This document shows, piece after piece, positions 6,761-10,171 of a stretch of 10,171 bases of DNA (the first letter of the stretch is position 1; each line of letters starts with the position of its first letter). The translations under genes were made by a program, and so were the position numbers. The stretch lies in assembly GCA_016764635.1 (NCBI GenBank), contig JAESRM010000226.1, positions 1,555 to 11,725 of the forward strand, given 5' to 3'. Under the pieces are notes generated by a model, which ran no database searches, was not told the DNA's origin, and saw only the letters and a program-made list of their open reading frames with translations. Source of the DNA: Planctomycetota bacterium. Lineage in GTDB: Bacteria; Planctomycetota; UBA1135; GCA-002686595.

Positions 6761-7720
6761 ATGGCCCACCGACTCACCACCCTCTGCCTGGCCCTCGCCT
6801 TGGCATCCTGCGCCCACCGCAACGCCATGCCCAAAGCCACCACCAAAGGCCCGATCCTGATCGCCACCTGGCCCTTCGGCCAACAGGCCACGGACAAAGC
6901 CCTACTCACTTTGTCCTCGGGAGGTTCCCCGCTGGACGCCATCGTCCACGGCATCCGACTCATCGAACACCTGGGCTGCGATGGCTCCGTCGGACTGGCC
7001 GGCCGCCCCAACGCAGCCGGGTACAGCCAACTCGATGCTTGCATCATGTCCGGCCCGGACCACGGCGCGGGCAGCGTGGCCGCGGTCGAAGGCATCAAAC
7101 ACCCCATTTCCGCCGCCCGCCTGGTCATGGAAAAGAGCCCCCACGTGATGCTCGTAGGAGAAGGCGCTCGCTGGTTCGCACTCGAGCATGGTTTGGAATC
7201 GGTGGACGTCAGCGACCTGCCCGCAAAGAAAATCGCATGGGAGCAAGCCCGACTCGCAGGCCTCGACGCCCCGGACCCTGGCGAGCGCGGACACGACACC
7301 ATCGGTCTTCTGCTACTGGACGCCGACGGAAATCTGTACGGCGGCTGCTCCACAAGCGGCGCCGGGGGCAAGACCCCTGGCCGCGTGGGTGACTCGCCCA
7401 TCCTGGGCTCCGGCCTCTACGTGGACAACGCCGTGGGCGCCGCAGCTGGCACGGGCCTGGGCGAGAACATAATGCGTTACAGCGCCACCGCCCTGATCGT
7501 TGAATTCATGCGCCAGGGCCTCTCACCCCAGGCAGCCTGCGAAAAGATGATCCACCGCATCGCCGCAAGCGACCCGCTGGCCTACGACCTCTCCATCTGC
7601 TTCATCGCCATCAACAAACAGGGTCAAACCGGAGCCGCCTGCTCGAATGGCTCCTTCCCCTACGCTCTCACCACGAATTCAACCAGCGAAGTTCACCGCA
7701 TCGACGCCGTGGAACGCTAG
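6761..7720 (+). CDS. Glycosylasparaginase (N4-(beta-N-acetylglucosaminyl)-L-asparaginase), predicted lipoprotein
   Basis: Members of this N-terminal nucleophile hydrolase family split the bond between asparagine and N-acetylglucosamine in glycoasparagines. They are made as a precursor that cleaves itself before the catalytic threonine. The 319-residue protein has the cleavage motif GHDTIG with the nucleophile Thr180. Arg208 and Asp211 in GRVGDSPI lie 28 and 31 residues later, the same spacing as Thr183, Arg206+5 and Asp214 type positions in human aspartylglucosaminidase. TWPF near residue 36 also matches the family. The N-terminus is a lipoprotein signal: basic start, hydrophobic core and lipobox LASC at 14-17, so export and lipid anchoring at Cys17 are likely. 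I chose the ATG at 6761 because it begins this signal; an in-frame ATG at 6725 lies inside the palindrome. Substrate is inferred from the family; isoaspartyl peptidase activity is an alternative. Confidence 0.9.
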   Translation: MAHRLTTLCLALALASCAHRNAMPKATTKGPILIATWPFGQQATDKALLTLSSGGSPLDAIVHGIRLIEHLGCDGSVGLAGRPNAAGYSQLDACIMSGPDHGAGSVAAVEGIKHPISAARLVMEKSPHVMLVGEGARWFALEHGLESVDVSDLPAKKIAWEQARLAGLDAPDPGERGHDTIGLLLLDADGNLYGGCSTSGAGGKTPGRVGDSPILGSGLYVDNAVGAAAGTGLGENIMRYSATALIVEFMRQGLSPQAACEKMIHRIAASDPLAYDLSICFIAINKQGQTGAACSNGSFPYALTTNSTSEVHRIDAVER

Positions 7721-7732
7721 AGGCTCCTCAAA

Positions 7733-7779
7733 TGAAGTAGGGGGCAGCGTCCGAACCACGGACGCTGCCCCCTACTTCA
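7733..7779. terminator. Strong bidirectional hairpin terminator between convergent genes
   Basis: Positions 7733-7753 and 7759-7779 are exact reverse complements over 21 bp around the 5-nt loop AACCA. The stem is GC-rich in its upper part (GGGGGCAGCGTCCG). It lies 12 nt after the glycosylasparaginase stop and 11 nt from the stop of the convergent gene. Short T-runs flank it on both strands (CAATTT on plus, CATTT on minus). Placement and structure fit a shared terminator. Confidence 0.8.
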
Positions 7780-7790
7780 ATTTGCACTTC

Positions 7791-8822
7791 CTAGAACGTG
7801 ACGCTCAGCCCGTTTGAGAAGTTTGAGGTGCCCACCCCAGCCGGGGTATCCCGGTGCCACACTTGGAAGTGCCAAGTGGAGCCCGCCGTGATGGCCGGTG
7901 CGCCGGCTGCCGGAATCGTGCTCGGAACATCAAAACCGGATCCTGTAGTGGAGGTTCCAGGTAGGTTTTGGAAGACGCCGAAGTTGTCGAAGAGGCCTAT
8001 CGAGTTGTGATCGGTTCCCCCAATGGTGTAGGCCGAAAACAATCCACCGCCAGCATTGGTCAAGCAGAGGAAACCACCGCTGACCGCGATGCCCGGATCT
8101 TGTGCAGCGGAACCCACCATGAAGAACCCGAATTCACCGGGAGGACCCGAGGTCACTTCCAAGTGCAGACCGGCTCCAGCGGGTGCGGACATGCTGCCAT
8201 GCAACGCGGTCTGGGAACCGGTTGAGTTGCTGGGCATTGGGCTGCAGAAGCTCGTTCCGGCACCAGCACCACCGGCGCCAAGGCAAAACGAACCATTGAA
8301 CATGCGCGGCGAGAATCGGCTTCCGCCGAACGGCACCGAGGTAGCGGACCCGCCTTCTATGGTCAGCACGGAACCCACGTAGGTCTGATTGCTGCCGGTA
8401 CCATTGGTATAGCGGTGTCCTGTATTGACCCCCACAAGAGCCACGCCAGTGGTACCCGCGGGTAAGCTGAAGGGCACGGCCAATACGATGGGCGTGGGGA
8501 TATCCGACCCCATGGCAACTCCGGTTCCGTCATCCACCGCAACCTGGGTCCAAACCGACGGGTCCAGTTCGTTGCCCACATAAGAAACCGAGGTGGTCCA
8601 CACCTCGAGGCCCACGCTATCCCCAACCGTCGCGCTCGAGTTGAACTCGAGGGACTCCACAGTAAAAGGAACCGCCGAAGTCAGATCCACGTAGATCGTT
8701 GCACCGGCGGTGGAGTACGAATTATTGGTCGCAAACAAAGTCGTTTCGCATTGACCAAACAAGGGCGCAGCAGAAATGGCGACAACGGCAATACAGGCAG
8801 GCAGGAGCTGTGTAATTTTCAT
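7791..8822 (-). CDS. Secreted two-domain beta-rich protein of unknown function
   Basis: The 343-residue protein begins with a Sec signal peptide (hydrophobic core about 6-20, likely cleavage after Gly23 in LFGQC). Residues about 25-180 form a beta-sandwich-like domain with motifs such as EVWTTSVSYVGNE, HRYTNGTGSNQTYVG and FSPRMFNGSF. A glycine-rich hinge at 182-190 leads to a C-terminal domain at about 191-343. That domain has SFCSP, GLHLEVTSGPPGEFGFFMVG and a terminal WHFQVWHRD...TSNFSNGLSVTF segment. I recognise both modules as recurring in large families of secreted Planctomycetota proteins, but no function is known to me. I chose the ATG at 8822 because it starts the signal peptide; the frame is open further upstream without homology. 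Composition is rich in Gly, Ser and Thr. An extracellular or surface location is likely. Confidence 0.85.
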   Translation of the reverse strand: MKITQLLPACIAVVAISAAPLFGQCETTLFATNNSYSTAGATIYVDLTSAVPFTVESLEFNSSATVGDSVGLEVWTTSVSYVGNELDPSVWTQVAVDDGTGVAMGSDIPTPIVLAVPFSLPAGTTGVALVGVNTGHRYTNGTGSNQTYVGSVLTIEGGSATSVPFGGSRFSPRMFNGSFCLGAGGAGAGTSFCSPMPSNSTGSQTALHGSMSAPAGAGLHLEVTSGPPGEFGFFMVGSAAQDPGIAVSGGFLCLTNAGGGLFSAYTIGGTDHNSIGLFDNFGVFQNLPGTSTTGSGFDVPSTIPAAGAPAITAGSTWHFQVWHRDTPAGVGTSNFSNGLSVTF

Positions 8823-8871
8823 AGGTGTCCGGGCAGGAGGATCTGAAAGCGATGACAGTCGCTTCCCCCCT

Positions 8872-8877
8872 ATTGTA
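8872..8877 (-). promoter_or_regulatory. Possible -10 element for the secreted protein gene
   Basis: TACAAT on the minus strand matches the -10 consensus at 5/6 and lies 50 bp before the ATG at 8822. The region 16-18 bp further upstream has at best a 3/6 match to a -35 box, so this is a weak call. The remaining sequence between 8823 and 9043 shows no other structure I can support. Confidence 0.2.
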
Positions 8878-9043
8878 GGGCAGAGCTGAAATTCCTGCAC
8901 ACACCCCAAACCGCGGCCATACGAGCCCCTCCCAAATGTGCCTACAAACCCCCTCCTGGCCTTTCTTTGCGCGCCCGCTTGTATCGAAATGCGGTGCAGT
9001 GCCTGCCCGATTCGAGCCAGACACCGTACCGGATGCAGGACGG

Positions 9044-9253
9044 TTACGGAGCGGGAGTAGAGCTCGCCCACTTCATCACGAGGAACATGGCCCCGAGCGC
9101 GATAGCCGAACCACCCAGCGCGATGATGTAGTACGGCTCCGGATGGTTCCCGTATAAACCGACGACGCTACAGCCCATATAGGCAACGCGCGACCCACCC
9201 AGGATCAGAATCAAGCAAACAAGGAGAATGACGCCCCACGAAATCCGTTTCAC
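9044..9253 (-). CDS. Small two-helix membrane protein
   Basis: The 69-residue frame starts with GTG at 9253, which overlaps the expected tryptophanase stop codon by 4 nt (GTGA), a typical arrangement for translational coupling. It has a basic start (VKRISW) and two hydrophobic segments at about 7-20 and 42-60, joined by a loop with NHPEPYY. It ends KWASSTPAP. This suggests a two-pass inner-membrane protein; I do not recognise a family. The same frame is continuous with the upstream tryptophanase frame because of the frameshift there. In this sequence it could therefore also be made as a C-terminal extension of the enzyme. A separate gene is the simpler reading. Confidence 0.6.
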   Translation of the reverse strand: MKRISWGVILLVCLILILGGSRVAYMGCSVVGLYGNHPEPYYIIALGGSAIALGAMFLVMKWASSTPAP

Positions 9254-10171
9254 ACGCTGGCGCCTTCCTGGATCGATTCGAAGTGTGCGGAGAAGTGGCG
9301 TAGCACGGGCGGGGCTTCGGTGATGCGGGTGCCGGTTAGGGTGGCGCGCTTTTTCCAGACGGCGTCGATGATCGATCACGTAGTCCATGTGGCTTTGCGT
9401 GTAGGTGCGGCGCGGGATGGCCAGGCGCACGAGTTCGTGCAGGGCCTTGGTCTCCTCGCCGGTTTCAGGATCGGTGCCGCCCAGCATGAGCGTGCCGATT
9501 TCGCAGGAGCGGATGCCGCCTTCCAGGTAGAGCTCGCTGGCCAGGGATTGGCCGGGGTACTGCTGCCACGGGATGTGATCGAGGAAGCGCGCGGCGTCCA
9601 GGAAGATGGCGTGGCCGCCGGCGGGGCGCAGCACGGGGATGCCGCGCTCGTGTAGGCGCTCGACCACGTAGTTGATCGAAGCGGTGCGGTAGTTCAGATA
9701 GTCCTCGCGCAGGACTTCGCGCAGGCCCTGGGCCACAGCTTCCAGGTCACGTCCGGCCAGGCCTCCATAGGTGGGGAAACCTTCGGTGACGACCAAGCGG
9801 CGGCGGAATTCGGCGGCGAGTTCGCTGTCGCGGCAAGCGAGGAAGCCTCCGATGTTGGCCATGCCATCCTTCTTCGCACTCATGGTGCAGCCGTCTGCCA
9901 TCGCGAACATCTCGAGCACTATGTCAGCCACGTTGCGATCCTTTTGGCCTTCTTCGCGCTGCTTGATGAACCAGGCGTTTTCGGCGAAGCGGCAGGCGTC
10001 GATGTAGAGCGGCACGCTGAACTCATCGCACAGGGCACGAATACCGCGCACGTTTTCCAGGGAGACCGGCTGGCCTCCGCCGGCGTTGTTGGTGACGGTG
10101 ACCATCACGATCGTCACGTTCTTGCCGTGCCGCACCAGGGCCTCGCGCAAGCCGACCAGATCCATGTTGCC
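9250..10171 (-). CDS. tnaA: Tryptophanase (beta-eliminating lyase family), 5' end off the right edge, frameshifted near the 3' end
   Basis: Tryptophanase is a pyridoxal-phosphate enzyme that splits tryptophan to indole, pyruvate and ammonia in the cytoplasm. The visible part covers the family's central and C-terminal regions: NNAGGGQPVSL, YIDACRFAENAWFIKQRE, and TMSAKKD with the PLP lysine (codon 9871-9869). EGFPTYGGLAGRD, PAGGHAIFLDA and RLAIPRRTYTQSHMD follow. CEIGTLMLGG follows tryptophanase (EIG) rather than tyrosine phenol-lyase (ERG), so tryptophanase is preferred. About 170 N-terminal residues are missing. After HMDYVI the frame breaks at about 9367-9378. The conserved ending (DAVWKK...TEAPPVLRHFSAHFESIQEGASV) continues in another frame to a TGA at 9250. 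Read without a shift, the frame goes on to 9044 and takes in the membrane protein. Confidence 0.85.
9367..9378 (-). other. Frameshift site in tnaA
   Basis: On the minus strand the sequence reads GTGATCGATCATCGACGCC. Removing 4 bases (one of the two tandem GATC units) gives GTG ATC ATC GAC GCC, and removing 7 gives GTG ATC GAC GCC. Either restores the conserved tryptophanase C-terminus. The net change is +1 modulo 3. A duplication, a sequencing error or recoding could explain it. Confidence 0.7.

Noticed and set aside
6673..7392. 239-codon plus-strand frame overlapping the glycosylasparaginase gene
   Set aside because: It starts inside palindrome copy 2 and reads a shifted frame of a well-supported gene, giving an arginine- and proline-rich product typical of GC-rich shadow frames.
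9044..10171. Tyrosine phenol-lyase instead of tryptophanase
   Set aside because: The CEIGTLMLGG and RLAIPRRTYTQSHMD segments follow tryptophanase more closely; phenol-lyases carry ERG at the equivalent place. The call is from recall of motifs, so some doubt remains.

Overview
The window is GC-rich DNA (roughly 60% G+C by eye) carrying ordinary bacterial housekeeping genes next to a lineage-specific secreted protein and several structured repeats. I see nothing viral, no transposase, no CRISPR array and no tRNA or rRNA. The best guess for the host is a member of the Planctomycetota. The secreted protein at 7791-8822 has the two-domain layout I associate with large paralogous families in that phylum, and most genes lack a clear Shine-Dalgarno sequence. 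This assignment is inference and not secure.

Layout. Positions 1-5746 hold five genes all on the minus strand, read right to left: ssb (single-stranded DNA-binding protein), a MoaD-MoaE fusion (molybdopterin synthase), ETF-ubiquinone oxidoreductase, leucyl aminopeptidase (M17), and a citrate synthase that runs off the left edge. Gaps of 41-87 bp make a single transcript possible. Positions 5747-6241 are a divergent intergenic region with candidate promoters for ssb (leftward) and a PilZ-domain gene (rightward), separated by a 127-bp near-perfect palindrome. After the short PilZ gene (6242-6601) comes a second 127-bp palindrome related to the first, then a lipoprotein-type glycosylasparaginase (6761-7720). 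A strong hairpin at 7733-7779 separates it from a convergent gene for the secreted beta-rich protein. On the right, a tryptophanase gene enters from the edge on the minus strand. Its last ~40 codons are out of frame, and it overlaps by 4 nt a small two-helix membrane protein gene.

Functional reading. Citrate synthase, ETF-QO and tryptophanase point to aerobic use of amino or fatty acids. The aminopeptidase and glycosylasparaginase fit turnover of peptides and glycopeptides. The MoaDE fusion supplies molybdenum cofactor. No complete new multi-gene system is evident. The most unusual material is (a) the pair of palindromes of identical length whose arms differ only by compensatory base-pair changes, (b) the tryptophanase frameshift that fuses the enzyme in frame to the membrane protein, and (c) the internal Gly-Gly of MoaDE with a perfect hairpin over its first start codon.
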